45,216 nucleotides of DNA from Oscillospiraceae bacterium (GCA_902793285.1 CADBCV010000021.1:1-45216); one strand, 5' to 3'. Positions 16,677-25,185 are shown, numbered from the stretch's first letter. Program-made: numbers and translations. Notes: generated from the sequence alone by a model not told the origin.

Positions 16677-19600
16677 TTCACCACCACGTTCTCCTTCCCG
16701 AGTCTCTCCTCCAGCTCCGCTACCAGCCCCTCGTGGATGAGGCAGGCGGCGCCGATGCGCTTTTTCTCTTTTTCACAGTAGAGGATCATCTGCTGCTTGC
16801 CGGGGAACATGGTCAGAATCAGCTTGATGCGCGCAAGCTCAGGGTCGTCCTCGCTCTTGAGCTTGACCCAGAGCTTCCGCTCCTTCGGCGGCGGCAGCGT
16901 CTCCCCCGGGGCGTTCACGTCCGCGAGCGGGCGGATGCTCTCCACCATGAGCTGGGGCTCCTTTTCATCGCGCACGGAGATGCGCCCCTTGACGAGCAGG
17001 GCAGCGTTCTCCTTCACATAAGCCCCGCCGCTGTCCAGCGCCCGCTGGAAGGCCATGAGTTCCATGCTGCCGGTGTCATCCTCGAGCTGGATATAGCTCA
17101 TGAGGGTGTTGTTCTTCGTGGTGCGGGTGCGGGCGGATTCCACGACCCCCGCCACGGTGATGAGCTGATTGTCCCGGAAACGGTGGGGCCCGTCCTCCGA
17201 AGAGAAGTCCCCCATCACCGCGCCGAGCGGCACCGCGCCGATCCTTCGCACGGCCTCCCGGTAGGCGTCCATGGGGTGGCCCGAGAGATAGAGGCCGGTG
17301 GTCTCCTTCTCCATGGCCATCTTCTCCATGGGGGTGAACTCCTCCACCTCCGGGATGGGGATGACCGCGGGGGGTTTCTCCCCCTCGGCGGCGAAATCGC
17401 CGAAGAGGTCCATCTGGCCGGAGATATTGTCCCGCGCCGACTGGGCCACGGAATCGAGCACCGGGCCGCAGATCTCCATGAGGGCGCGGCGTTTAAAGCC
17501 CAGGGAATCGAACGCGCCCGCCTTGATGAGGTTTTCCACCGCGCGGCGGTTGAGCTCCTTGCCGCTCATACGGCGGCAGAAGTCCGCAAAATCCTGAAAG
17601 GGGCCGTTCTCCGTCCGCTCGCGCACGAGGGCCTCGATCGCGCCCCAGCCGATGCCCTTGATGGCCACGAGGCCGTAGCGGATATTCTCGCCCGCGACCG
17701 TGAAGTTTGCGCCCGAGGCGTTCACGTCCGGCGGCAGGAGGCGGATGCCCATCTCGCGGCAGGCGGCGATATATTCGGCAACCTTGGTGCTGTTATCGAG
17801 GATGGAGGTCAAAAGCGCCGCCATGTACTGCTGGGGGTAGTGGCGCTTCATGTAGGCCGTGCGGTAGACCACGATGGCATAGCTCACGGCATGGGCCTTG
17901 TTGAAGGCGTAGGAGGCGAAGTCCAGGATCTCGTCGTAGATGGAGTTTGCGACATCCTCGGGGATGCCGCGCTTCACCGCGCCGTCGATCTGGCGGCTCT
18001 CATCCCCGTGGACGAAGGCGATGCGCTCGGCGTCGATGACCTTGTGCTTTTTCTTCGACATGGCGCGGCGGATGTTGTCGGCCTGGCCCAGGGAAAAGCC
18101 CGCGAGGGAGCGGAAGATCTCAATGACCTGCTCCTGATAGACAATGCAGCCGTAGGTGACGGAGAGGATGGGCCGCAGGCTCTCATGCTTGTAGCGGATC
18201 TTCTCCGGGTGCTGCGACCACTCGATAAACTTGGGGATGGAGTCCATGGGCCCCGGGCGGTAGAGGGCGATGATGGCGGTGATATCCTCGATGCTCTTGG
18301 CCTTGATGCCGGTGCAGACAGCCGTCATGCCGGCGCTTTCAAGCTGAAACACGCCCGCCGTGCGCCCCGCCGCGAGCATATCGAAGGTGGCCTTGTCGTC
18401 CGTCGGCGCGTCCGCCACGCGAAAGTCCGGCTCTTTTTCCCGCACAAGGCGCTCGGCATCGTCGAGCACCGTGAGGTTCCGAAGCCCCAAAAAGTCCATC
18501 TTGAGAAGGCCCAGCTCCTCGAGCGTCGTCATGGGGTATTGGCAGACGACGGACTCGTCGTTCATGGCGAGGGGGACATATTCATAGACGGGCCTGTCCG
18601 TGATGACGACGCCGGCCGCGTGGGTGGAGGCGTGGCGCGGCATCCCCTCGAGCGCCTTGGCAACGTCGATGAGGCGGCGGACGCGCTCGTCCCCCTCGTA
18701 CATCTCGCGCAGGGGCTTGGAGAGGCGCAGGGCCTCGTCGAGCGTCATGTTGAGCGCCATGGGCACCTGCTTGGCAACGGCGTCCGTCTCGGCATAGCTC
18801 ATGTTCAAAACCCTGCCCACGTCGCGGATCGCGGCGCGGGCCGCCATGGTGCCGAAGGTGACGATCTGGGCCACATGGTCGTGGCCGTAGAGACGGTTTA
18901 CATAATCAATAACCTCGCCCCGGCGGTTCACGCAGAAGTCCACGTCGATATCCGGCATGGAGACGCGCTCAGGGTTCAGGAAACGCTCAAAGAAGAGGCT
19001 GTACTGGATGGGGTCCACGTCCGTGATGTGCAGGCAGTAGGACACGACGCTGCCGGCGGCGCTGCCGCGCCCGGGGCCGACGGGGATGCCGTTTCTCTTG
19101 GCGTAGCCGATGAAGTCCGAGACGATGAGAAAATAGTCCACAAAGCCCATGCGGTGGATCATGTCGAGCTCGTAGTCGAGCTGCTTGTGGATCTCGGGCC
19201 TTGCGGCATAGCGCTCGGAAAAGCCTTTTTCGCAGAGCTTTTGGAGGTAGGCCCAGCTGTCCGTCTCGCCCGCCGGGAGCTTAAAGCGCGGCAGCTTGTA
19301 GTTGCCGAACTCAAAGTGAAAATCACAGAGGTCCGCGATCCGCTGGGTGTTGTCGGCAGCCTCGGGGAGATCGGGGAAGAGGGCGCGCATCTCCTGCTCG
19401 CTCTTGAGATAGAACTCCTGGGTCTCAAAGCGCATCCGGTTCGGCTCATCCACGGTCTTGCCGGTCTGGATGCACATGAGCACATCCTGATAGTAGGCGT
19501 CGTCCTTCTCGATATAGTGGGCGTCGTTCGTGAGGGCGAGGGGGATGCCCGTCTCCTTCGAGAGGCGGATGAGACCCTGGGCCGCCCGCGCCTCGTCCGC

Positions 19601-20137
19601 GATGCCGTGATTCTGGATCTCGAGGAAGAAGTACGCTTCCCCGAAGAGCTCCCGCAGCTCAAGCGCCTTGGCCTTCGCCCCCTCGTAATCGCCGTGGATG
19701 AGCATCTGGGGGATGGCCCCGGCAAGGCAGCCGGAGAGACAGACAAGCCCTTCGGCGTGCTCGTGCAGGAGCTGCCAGTCGATGCGGGGCTTGACATAAA
19801 AGCCCTCCGTAAAGGCGGCGGAGACCATGTAGCAGAGGTTGCGGTAGCCCGTCTCATTGCGGCAGAGGAGGATGAGGTGGGAGTAGTCGTTGTCCACGCC
19901 GTGGACCCGGTCGGTGCGGCTGTGGGGGGCGACATAGACCTCGCAGCCGATGATGGGCTTCACGCCCGCGGCCTCGCACGCCTTATAGAAGGCCACCGCG
20001 CCGTACATGACCCCGTGGTCCGTGAGGGCCACGGCGCTCTGCCCCAGGTCCTTTACGCGCCCGGGGAGCCTGTCTGTCCGGCACGCGCCGTCGAGCAGGC
20101 TGTATTCACTGTGCACATGCAGGTGTACAAAGGCCAT
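16673..20137 (-). CDS. dnaE: DNA polymerase III alpha subunit (DnaE type)
   Basis: This 1154-residue C-family DNA polymerase opens with a PHP domain (FVHLHVHSEYSLLDG, metal-binding histidines). It has the palm catalytic motif PDIDVDF near residue 394, LKMDFLGLRNL, and a C-terminal OB-fold region. In Firmicutes with PolC, DnaE extends RNA primers before handing over to PolC; whether PolC exists here is not visible. The GAGGAG formed by the last two whiA codons is its ribosome site, with only four bases between the genes, so translation is coupled. dnaE next to whiA is common in Clostridia. Identification is secure. Confidence -1.
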   Translation of the reverse strand: MAFVHLHVHSEYSLLDGACRTDRLPGRVKDLGQSAVALTDHGVMYGAVAFYKACEAAGVKPIIGCEVYVAPHSRTDRVHGVDNDYSHLILLCRNETGYRNLCYMVSAAFTEGFYVKPRIDWQLLHEHAEGLVCLSGCLAGAIPQMLIHGDYEGAKAKALELRELFGEAYFFLEIQNHGIADEARAAQGLIRLSKETGIPLALTNDAHYIEKDDAYYQDVLMCIQTGKTVDEPNRMRFETQEFYLKSEQEMRALFPDLPEAADNTQRIADLCDFHFEFGNYKLPRFKLPAGETDSWAYLQKLCEKGFSERYAARPEIHKQLDYELDMIHRMGFVDYFLIVSDFIGYAKRNGIPVGPGRGSAAGSVVSYCLHITDVDPIQYSLFFERFLNPERVSMPDIDVDFCVNRRGEVIDYVNRLYGHDHVAQIVTFGTMAARAAIRDVGRVLNMSYAETDAVAKQVPMALNMTLDEALRLSKPLREMYEGDERVRRLIDVAKALEGMPRHASTHAAGVVITDRPVYEYVPLAMNDESVVCQYPMTTLEELGLLKMDFLGLRNLTVLDDAERLVREKEPDFRVADAPTDDKATFDMLAAGRTAGVFQLESAGMTAVCTGIKAKSIEDITAIIALYRPGPMDSIPKFIEWSQHPEKIRYKHESLRPILSVTYGCIVYQEQVIEIFRSLAGFSLGQADNIRRAMSKKKHKVIDAERIAFVHGDESRQIDGAVKRGIPEDVANSIYDEILDFASYAFNKAHAVSYAIVVYRTAYMKRHYPQQYMAALLTSILDNSTKVAEYIAACREMGIRLLPPDVNASGANFTVAGENIRYGLVAIKGIGWGAIEALVRERTENGPFQDFADFCRRMSGKELNRRAVENLIKAGAFDSLGFKRRALMEICGPVLDSVAQSARDNISGQMDLFGDFAAEGEKPPAVIPIPEVEEFTPMEKMAMEKETTGLYLSGHPMDAYREAVRRIGAVPLGAVMGDFSSEDGPHRFRDNQLITVAGVVESARTRTTKNNTLMSYIQLEDDTGSMELMAFQRALDSGGAYVKENAALLVKGRISVRDEKEPQLMVESIRPLADVNAPGETLPPPKERKLWVKLKSEDDPELARIKLILTMFPGKQQMILYCEKEKKRIGAACLIHEGLVAELEERLGKENVVVK

Positions 20138-20141
20138 TGGG

Positions 20142-21044
20142 TCACTCCTCTATCTTGAAGCTCAGGATCTTTTTCAGCCGGTGGCTCAGGCAGCTCTTGC
20201 TCACGGCGGGGACGCTCAACTGGGCAAGATCGGCAAGGCTCGCCTCCGGGTTTGTGATGCGCAGGAGCGCCGCGTCCTTCAAGGGCTCCGGCAGGACGTC
20301 GAGGCTCCCGTAATCCCGCACGATGCGGCGGATGGCGGCGAGCTGCTCCTGCGCGGCGGCGACGGTCTTGTCCGCGTTCGCGCTGTCGCAGTTGATCTGC
20401 CGGGTGACGGTGTTGCGCATCTCCTTCTCGACCTTGGCCGTCATGATGCTCATGGCGGTGGTCGGGGCGCCGAAGGCGGTGAAGAAGTCCGCGATGGCGT
20501 CGGCCTGTTTGAAATACAGAAGGGCGTTTCCGGCCCGCTGGGTCTGGCGCGGGGAGAAGCCCATGTCGAGCAGCAGGGCATAGACCTCGCGGCTCACGCT
20601 TTGATGGGCTGTGGCAAGCTCCAGGTGGTAGCGCTTTTCGGGATCGGTGACGCTGCCCCCCGCGAGAAAGGCCCCGCGGATGAAAGCCGTGCGGCAGCGC
20701 TCCTCCTCGAGGACGCCGAAGTTCACATGATGGGAGATGGTGGAGCCGATCTCAAGGCCGAAAGTTTCAAAGATCCGGCGGAGCTTTTCCCCGTCCCGGA
20801 TGACGAAGCTCTGCTTGCCGGCGGCCCCCTCCGGCGGGAGCTTATCGAAAGTCAGTGAAAAAGCCTTGCGGAAAAGGCGCGGCAGCCGCGCGGCGAAATC
20901 CGGGCTGGCGCTGATGATGCGCACCTCCTGCGCGGTAAAGCTGTGGCAGTAGAGCAGGACCCCGTAGCACTCGGCGGCGGCCGCCTCCTTCGAGTCGAGC
21001 CGGTCCCGGCAGAGCTCCCGCTTGGCGTCGGCGGAAAATGACAT
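20142..21044 (-). CDS. whiA: Sporulation/division regulator WhiA
   Basis: WhiA joins a LAGLIDADG-like N-terminal domain to a C-terminal helix-turn-helix. It controls sporulation in actinomycetes and division or chromosome segregation in Firmicutes. The 300-residue length, the N-terminus SFSADAKRELCRD, the central CRTAFIRGAFLAGGSVTDP and the C-terminal NPEASLADLAQLS...SCLSHRLKK all fit the family. A ribosome site GAGGGAG precedes the ATG, nine bases after rapZ. The gene normally between them (yvcK) is missing. Identification is secure. Confidence -1.
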   Translation of the reverse strand: MSFSADAKRELCRDRLDSKEAAAAECYGVLLYCHSFTAQEVRIISASPDFAARLPRLFRKAFSLTFDKLPPEGAAGKQSFVIRDGEKLRRIFETFGLEIGSTISHHVNFGVLEEERCRTAFIRGAFLAGGSVTDPEKRYHLELATAHQSVSREVYALLLDMGFSPRQTQRAGNALLYFKQADAIADFFTAFGAPTTAMSIMTAKVEKEMRNTVTRQINCDSANADKTVAAAQEQLAAIRRIVRDYGSLDVLPEPLKDAALLRITNPEASLADLAQLSVPAVSKSCLSHRLKKILSFKIEE

Positions 21045-21053
21045 GGCGCTCCC

Positions 21054-21911
21054 TCACTTCTCAATATCGCGGTTGAGGTTCACGGCGCTCACGCCGGCGG
21101 CCTTGAGATACTCCGTCAGCGCCGCGGCGATGGCGACGCTGCGGTGCCGCCCTCCCGTGCAGCCCACGGCGATCACGAGATTGAGCTTCCCCTCCTCCAC
21201 GTAGAGCGGCAGCAGAAAGGAGAGCAGATCCTCTGTCTTCTCCATGAATTTTCTCGCCTCACTGCTGTCGAAGACATACTGGGCGACGGGCCGGTCAAGC
21301 CCCGTGAGCGGGCGCAGCTCCTCGATATAATAGGGGTTCGGCAGGAAGCGCACATCGAACACGAGATCGGCGTCCAGGGGCAGGCCGTATTTAAAGCCGA
21401 AGGCCTCCACCGTGACCTCGAGCGTGCGCTTCAGGCCCGAGGGGGCGATGAGCTCAAAGAGCTTGGCCTGGAGCTGGCCCAGGGTAAGGGCGGAGCTGTT
21501 GACGATGAAGTCCGCCCGCTCCCGGATCGGGGCCAAAAGGTCCATCTCCCGGTAGACGGCCTCCTCGATGCTGCCGCCGCGCTTTGCCAGCGGGTGGGGC
21601 CGGCGGGATTCCTTATAGCGGCGCACAATGGTGGGCACGTCCGCGTCCATGTATAGGATGCGGCAGGCGCAGTTCATGTCCTTGAGCTGGTCAAGGGTCT
21701 TCAAAAGCTCGTCAAAGCCCTTCTCGGCGCGCACGTCCGTCACGAGGGCGACCTTCTCATAGCGCCCGCCGGTCGCGATGCAGAGCTCCGCAAAGCGCGG
21801 GATCAGCGCCACCGGCAGGTTATCCACACAATAGTAATCCAGGTCCTCCAGCACATCCGCCGCGCGGCTCTTCCCCGCGCCGGAGAGACCGGTGATGATT
21901 AAGAAATCCAT
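21054..21911 (-). CDS. rapZ: RNase adapter / nucleotide-binding protein RapZ (YvcJ)
   Basis: RapZ is a P-loop protein that binds nucleotides. In enterobacteria it recruits RNase E to small RNAs controlling glucosamine-6-phosphate synthesis; in Firmicutes (YvcJ) the role is less clear. The Walker A motif GLSGAGKS is at residues 8-15, and the C-terminal CTGGRHRSVAIA is diagnostic. Length from the ATG at 21911 is 285, as usual. The frame is open upstream to 22022, but that part lies in repeat DNA and lacks a ribosome site. It forms an operon with murB upstream and whiA nine bases downstream. Confidence -1.
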   Translation of the reverse strand: MDFLIITGLSGAGKSRAADVLEDLDYYCVDNLPVALIPRFAELCIATGGRYEKVALVTDVRAEKGFDELLKTLDQLKDMNCACRILYMDADVPTIVRRYKESRRPHPLAKRGGSIEEAVYREMDLLAPIRERADFIVNSSALTLGQLQAKLFELIAPSGLKRTLEVTVEAFGFKYGLPLDADLVFDVRFLPNPYYIEELRPLTGLDRPVAQYVFDSSEARKFMEKTEDLLSFLLPLYVEEGKLNLVIAVGCTGGRHRSVAIAAALTEYLKAAGVSAVNLNRDIEK

Positions 21912-22067
21912 ATGCTTTTCCCTTTTTCTTTCTTCTATTGAGGGGGGAGCCAAGGCACATCGTGCAGGCCCCGCGCCCTTGCCTCTCCCTCTGGGAGAGG
22001 TGGCATCCGGCGTCCCCCGCAAGCCGGATGACGGAGAAGGCTGCGGGACGTAGTGCAGGCGGGGACA

Positions 22068-22127
22068 CCCTCTCAGTCATGGCCTCGCGGGGGATCGGCC
22101 ATGACAGCTCCCCCAGAGGGGGAGCCA
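22068..22127 (-). repeat. CCCTCAGTCA-type palindromic repeat between rapZ and murB
   Basis: Two hairpins lie side by side: TCATGGCC / GGCCATGA (22077-22104) and GCTCCCCC / GGGGGAGC (22107-22125). The order and core match the tandem units at 32504-32673 and the inverted copy near 44890. A further 8-bp stem is at 21982-22000. The whole 264-bp gap between murB and rapZ looks like degenerate repeat DNA inside an operon. Confidence -1.
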
Positions 22128-22175
22128 AGACGCCTCATCTGCCCCTTCGGGGCACTTCCCTTCAAGGGGAAGACA

Positions 22176-23168
22176 TTATTCCTCCGCTCCCGCGCCCCAG
22201 ATACGGTGCAGGGGGACCTGGGGGCCGTGGTCTTCGAGCTTGTAGTCCGGCGGAAGAAGGATCATCTCCGGCTCGAGGACGATGCTGCTGTGCTCATAGA
22301 CGGTCTTTCGCACGTGCATCATGAGATCATAGACATCGTGCGAGCTCGCCCCGCCGAGGTTCACCACGAAGCCCGCGTGCTTTTCACTGACCTGCGCGCC
22401 GCCCACGGTATAGCCCTTGAGGCCGGCCTCCTCGATGAGCTGCGCGGCGAAGGCCCCCTCCGGCCTTTTAAAGGCGCTGCCGGCGGAGGGGAGATCCAGG
22501 GGCTGCTTGGCCCGGCGGCGGGCGTTGAAGTTTCGCATCCGCTCCGCGATCGCGTCCGGGTCCCCCTTCTCAAGGCGGAACACCGCGCTCAAAATCACGC
22601 AGCCCGGCATTTTCTGAAAGAGGCTTTTGCGGTAGGAGAAGGCGCACTGCTCGTTCGTGAGCTCATACATGGCCTGCTCCGGGAGAAAGTCGATGACGAC
22701 GCTCTCCACCGCGTCCTTGAGCTCTCCCCCGTAGGCCCCGGCGTTCATCACAAGGCCGCCGCCGACGCTGCCCGGGATGCCGGAGGCAAACTCCAGCCCG
22801 GCAAGCCCGTTCTGCTGTGCAAAGCTCGCGAGCTTGGAGAGGGAGACCCCCGCCTCGGCATAAATGGCCCCGTCCGGCAGGAGGAACATGTTCGTGAGCT
22901 TTTCGGTGGAGAGGATGAAGAGATCGCAGAGCCCCTCGTCCGGGAAGAGGATGTTGGTGCCGTTGCCGAGGATGTAGGGGGCAAGCTCATGTTTTTTTAA
23001 CAGATAGCAGAGCTTTGTGAGTCCCGTCACATCCTGCGGTGCCGCAAGGGCCCGCACGGGCCCCCCGATGCGGAAGGAGCAGCGGGCCGCCATGGGCTCG
23101 TTCTCCCGGAGCTCCAGCCCCGGCATCTCCTGCTTGATCTCCTGTATGGCAAGTTCCAGATTTTCCAT
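22176..23168 (-). CDS. murB: UDP-N-acetylenolpyruvoylglucosamine reductase
   Basis: MurB is the FAD enzyme that reduces UDP-GlcNAc-enolpyruvate to UDP-MurNAc, the second committed step of peptidoglycan synthesis in the cytoplasm. The 330-residue protein shows the FAD-binding segments NGTNIL and ASGIPGSVGGG, the catalytic Ser in AGSAFKRP and the C-terminal Glu in LEPEMI. The compact length fits the type II enzymes of Gram-positives. The gene lies 60 bp downstream of hprK, and a GGAG site precedes the ATG. hprK-murB-rapZ is a familiar clostridial order. Identification is secure. Confidence -1.
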   Translation of the reverse strand: MENLELAIQEIKQEMPGLELRENEPMAARCSFRIGGPVRALAAPQDVTGLTKLCYLLKKHELAPYILGNGTNILFPDEGLCDLFILSTEKLTNMFLLPDGAIYAEAGVSLSKLASFAQQNGLAGLEFASGIPGSVGGGLVMNAGAYGGELKDAVESVVIDFLPEQAMYELTNEQCAFSYRKSLFQKMPGCVILSAVFRLEKGDPDAIAERMRNFNARRRAKQPLDLPSAGSAFKRPEGAFAAQLIEEAGLKGYTVGGAQVSEKHAGFVVNLGGASSHDVYDLMMHVRKTVYEHSSIVLEPEMILLPPDYKLEDHGPQVPLHRIWGAGAEE

Positions 23169-23228
23169 TTTATACTCCGATCACGATGAGAAATCAAGTG
23201 GGGAATCCCCCCTTTAGGCAAGGGGGCC

Positions 23229-24170
23229 TTATAGTATCCCGGCGTCGATGGCCATGTCGTGCTCCATGGCGAGGGCCTCCGCCGCGTTGTAGCCCATCTT
23301 CTTCTGGCGGTTGTTCATGGCGGCAAGCTCCATGATGACGGCGAGGTTCCGGCCGGGCCGCACGGGGATGGTGACCTGGGGCAGCTCCACGCCGACGAAG
23401 TTTGCCGTCTCGCTCGTGAGGCCGAGGCGGTCATAGGCTTTGTCGTTGTTCCAGAGCTCCATCTGCACCACGAGATCCACATTGCTCTGGGGCTTCACGG
23501 CGCCCATGCCGAACAGGTGCCGCACGTTCACAACGCCGATGCCGCGCAGCTCCATGTAATAGCGGATGAGCTCCGGCGCGGAGCCGATGAGGGAGTGGCG
23601 GCTGACCCTTCTGATCTCGACGGCGTCGTCCGCGATGAGGCGGTGGCCGCGCTTGATGAGCTCCAGGGCCGTCTCGCTCTTGCCGATGCCGCTGTCGCCC
23701 ATGAGGAGGATACCCTCGCCGTAGATCTCCACGAGGACGCCGTGCACGGTCACCCGCGGGGCGAGGTATTTCTGGAGCGAGTGGATGAGGTCCGCCTGAA
23801 ATTCCGAGGTATCCTCATCCGTGATGAAGACATCCCTGTCATAGCGCTCGGCCATCTCCAGGCACTCCGGAAACTCCTGTACGCCGTGGCAGAAGACGAG
23901 GGCCGCGATGTCGTGCTGCATGAAGCGCTCAAAGGTGGCGCGGCGCTGCTCCGGGGGGAGCGTGTCGAGATAGGTGCTCTCCACGCGGCCGATGAGCTGG
24001 ATGCGCCGGGGGTCGAAATAATCGTAAAAGCCCGCGAGCTGCAGGGCCGGGCGGTTCACATCCGAGGTGGTGACCATCTTGGTCTCATAGTTGGAGGACA
24101 GATGCAGGGGCGTGATGTTCCCGTGGTCCTCCATGATCTTCTTCAGACTGACAGAATACTTGCTCAGCAT
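23229..24170 (-). CDS. hprK: HPr kinase/phosphorylase
   Basis: HprK phosphorylates HPr on Ser46 and removes the phosphate again, the switch for carbon catabolite repression in Firmicutes. The P-loop GDSGIGKS is at 158-165, and the second signature ELRGIGVVNVRHLFG follows near residue 205. From the ATG at 24170 the protein has 313 residues, the normal length. The frame is open to 24284, but that part overlaps the promoter, and AGGAGGG lies seven bases before 24170. It is first in hprK-murB-rapZ-whiA-dnaE. Identification is secure. Confidence -1.
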   Translation of the reverse strand: MLSKYSVSLKKIMEDHGNITPLHLSSNYETKMVTTSDVNRPALQLAGFYDYFDPRRIQLIGRVESTYLDTLPPEQRRATFERFMQHDIAALVFCHGVQEFPECLEMAERYDRDVFITDEDTSEFQADLIHSLQKYLAPRVTVHGVLVEIYGEGILLMGDSGIGKSETALELIKRGHRLIADDAVEIRRVSRHSLIGSAPELIRYYMELRGIGVVNVRHLFGMGAVKPQSNVDLVVQMELWNNDKAYDRLGLTSETANFVGVELPQVTIPVRPGRNLAVIMELAAMNNRQKKMGYNAAEALAMEHDMAIDAGIL

Positions 24171-24201
24171 AAGGCGCCCTCCTGTATGTTGTATGCTTCT
24201 T

Positions 24202-24230
24202 ATATTACCCACTTTCCCCGTTTTTGGCAA
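24202..24230 (-). promoter_or_regulatory. Promoter of the hprK operon
   Basis: On the minus strand, TTGCCA (24230-24225), a 17-base spacer and TAATAT (24207-24202), about 32 bp before the hprK start. Confidence -1.
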
Positions 24231-24298
24231 GTTCTTTTCCACACATCCGGGCGTTGAACGCATGAAAAACTTTTTTCGGAGCAATATAAAAATTTTCC

Positions 24299-24327
24299 TT
24301 GCATTTGCGGGGAGCTTCTGGTATTAT
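24299..24327 (+). promoter_or_regulatory. Promoter of rpmB
   Basis: TTGCAT (24299-24304), a 17-base spacer and TATTAT (24322-24327), 50 bp before the rpmB ATG. Confidence -1.
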
Positions 24328-24376
24328 AAATAAGCTGTCCGCCGGGCAGCCAACACATGCAAGGAGGTGCTTCTCC

Positions 24377-24565
24377 ATGGCGAAGTGCGAATTCTGCGAC
24401 AAGGGCGTAACCTTCGGTATCAAGGTCAGCCACTCTCACAGACGGTCCAACCGTACCTGGAAGCCCAATGTGAAGCGCGTCAAGGCCATCGTCGACGGCT
24501 CTCCCAAGCACGTCTACGTCTGCACCCGCTGCCTGCGCAGCGGCAAGGTCACCCGCGCTGTGTAA
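24377..24565 (+). CDS. rpmB: 50S ribosomal protein L28
   Basis: L28 is a 62-residue protein of the large subunit. It begins AKCEFCDKGVTFG and ends YVCTRCLRSGKVTRAV, so two CxxC pairs form the zinc-binding (C+) version of L28. AAGGAGGTG lies eight bases before the ATG. The gene is monocistronic, with its own promoter and terminator, and diverges from hprK. Identification is secure. Confidence -1.
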   Translation: MAKCEFCDKGVTFGIKVSHSHRRSNRTWKPNVKRVKAIVDGSPKHVYVCTRCLRSGKVTRAV

Positions 24566-24585
24566 TTGATTCAGATTACCCGAAC

Positions 24586-24614
24586 GAGCCTGTCCTTTTT
24601 GGACGGGCTCTTTT
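24586..24614 (+). terminator. Intrinsic terminator of rpmB
   Basis: A 10-bp stem (GAGCCTGTCC / GGACGGGCTC) with a five-T loop and a four-T tail, 20 bases after the rpmB stop. Confidence -1.
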
Positions 24615-24656
24615 CGGTTTTAAACCCATTTGCGGCATTGATACACATCAAATCCG

Positions 24657-24684
24657 CAGGGGTCGATCCCCAGATCGACCCGCA
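24657..24684. repeat. Short GGGGTCGAT...ATCGACCC palindrome
   Basis: Inverted repeat AGGGGTCGATC / GATCGACCC, the same ends as the longer elements at 28206, 36382 and 37684, but with almost no interior. It begins the 620-bp rpmB-proS gap, which is nearly all repeats. Confidence -1.
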
Positions 24685-24734
24685 AAGCTGCGATCCGGTA
24701 CAGGCGCACCATGGTGCACAAACATCGCCGCCTG

Positions 24735-24850
24735 CCGTAGGGGAGGGGCTTGCCCCTCCCGCGCGGGGAAACCTTTCCTGTGCCTCCGCGCCCGGGCGAA
24801 TCCGTAAACTGACATGGTGCCGCCGGGCGGGGCAAGCCCCGCCCCTACGG
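24735..24850 (+). repeat. 116-bp palindromic intergenic element, copy A
   Basis: Ends in CCGTAGGGG / CCCCTACGG. Each arm is itself a hairpin (GGAGGGGCTTGCCCCTCC and GGCGGGGCAAGCCCCGCC). The same 116-bp element occurs in reverse orientation at 44995-45110. The outer ~34 bp at each side and a central GCGCCCGGGCGAAT are conserved; two inner spacers differ. No ORF or transposase is inside. Confidence -1.
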
Positions 24851-24865
24851 AATGGACGGACGTTT

Positions 24866-24931
24866 CACCTTTGTACCCACGTTTCTAATGCGGTGAGCTT
24901 GCAGGCGGTCGGGACGCCCGCCCCTACGGGC
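24866..24931 (+). repeat. ACCCA...ATGCGG repeat, copy 1
   Basis: Runs from a TACCCA-containing segment through ATGCGG to a GC-rich palindrome ending CCCCTACGGG. A related copy lies at 25117-25176 and an inverted one near 44777-44840. Confidence -1.
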
Positions 24932-24949
24932 GGAAGCTGAACCCATGCA

Positions 24950-25102
24950 CCGTAGGGGACGGCGCCCTCGACGTCCCGCGTGGTGAAATGTATAAATGTC
25001 AAAATTATACGGCGATTTCGTAAAATGTTACGATTTCGCCGTACATTCTTTTTAATTGCTTAGCTGATGCTGCCGGGACGTCGAGGGCGCCGTCCCCTAC
25101 GG
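24950..25102 (+). repeat. 153-bp palindromic element with conserved central hairpin
   Basis: Terminal inverted repeats of about 30 bp (CCGTAGGGGACGGCGCCC at the left, its complement at the right). The centre (25008-25043) is a hairpin: TACGGCGA / TCGCCGTA, then an unpaired TTT facing TTT, then CGTAA / TTACG. The same centre occurs in the element at 30457-30605 although the outer arms differ. Confidence -1.
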
Positions 25103-25116
25103 TATGAACGGAGGTC

Positions 25117-25176
25117 TCCCATTTATACCCAAATTTTCGATGCGGCAAGGCTGCGGGCGGCTGATAGCCGCCCCTA
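25117..25176 (+). repeat. ACCCA...ATGCGG repeat, copy 2
   Basis: Paralogue of 24866-24931: TATACCCA, then ATGCGGCAAGG, then a GGGCGGC TGATA GCCGCCC palindrome and CCTACGG. It ends next to the proS stop codon. Confidence -1.
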
Positions 25177-25185
25177 CGGCTGCCC

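Noticed and set aside
21912-22022. 37-residue N-terminal extension of RapZ
   Set aside because: It lies in repeat DNA, lacks a ribosome site, and RapZ proteins start at MDFLIITGLSG-like sequence.
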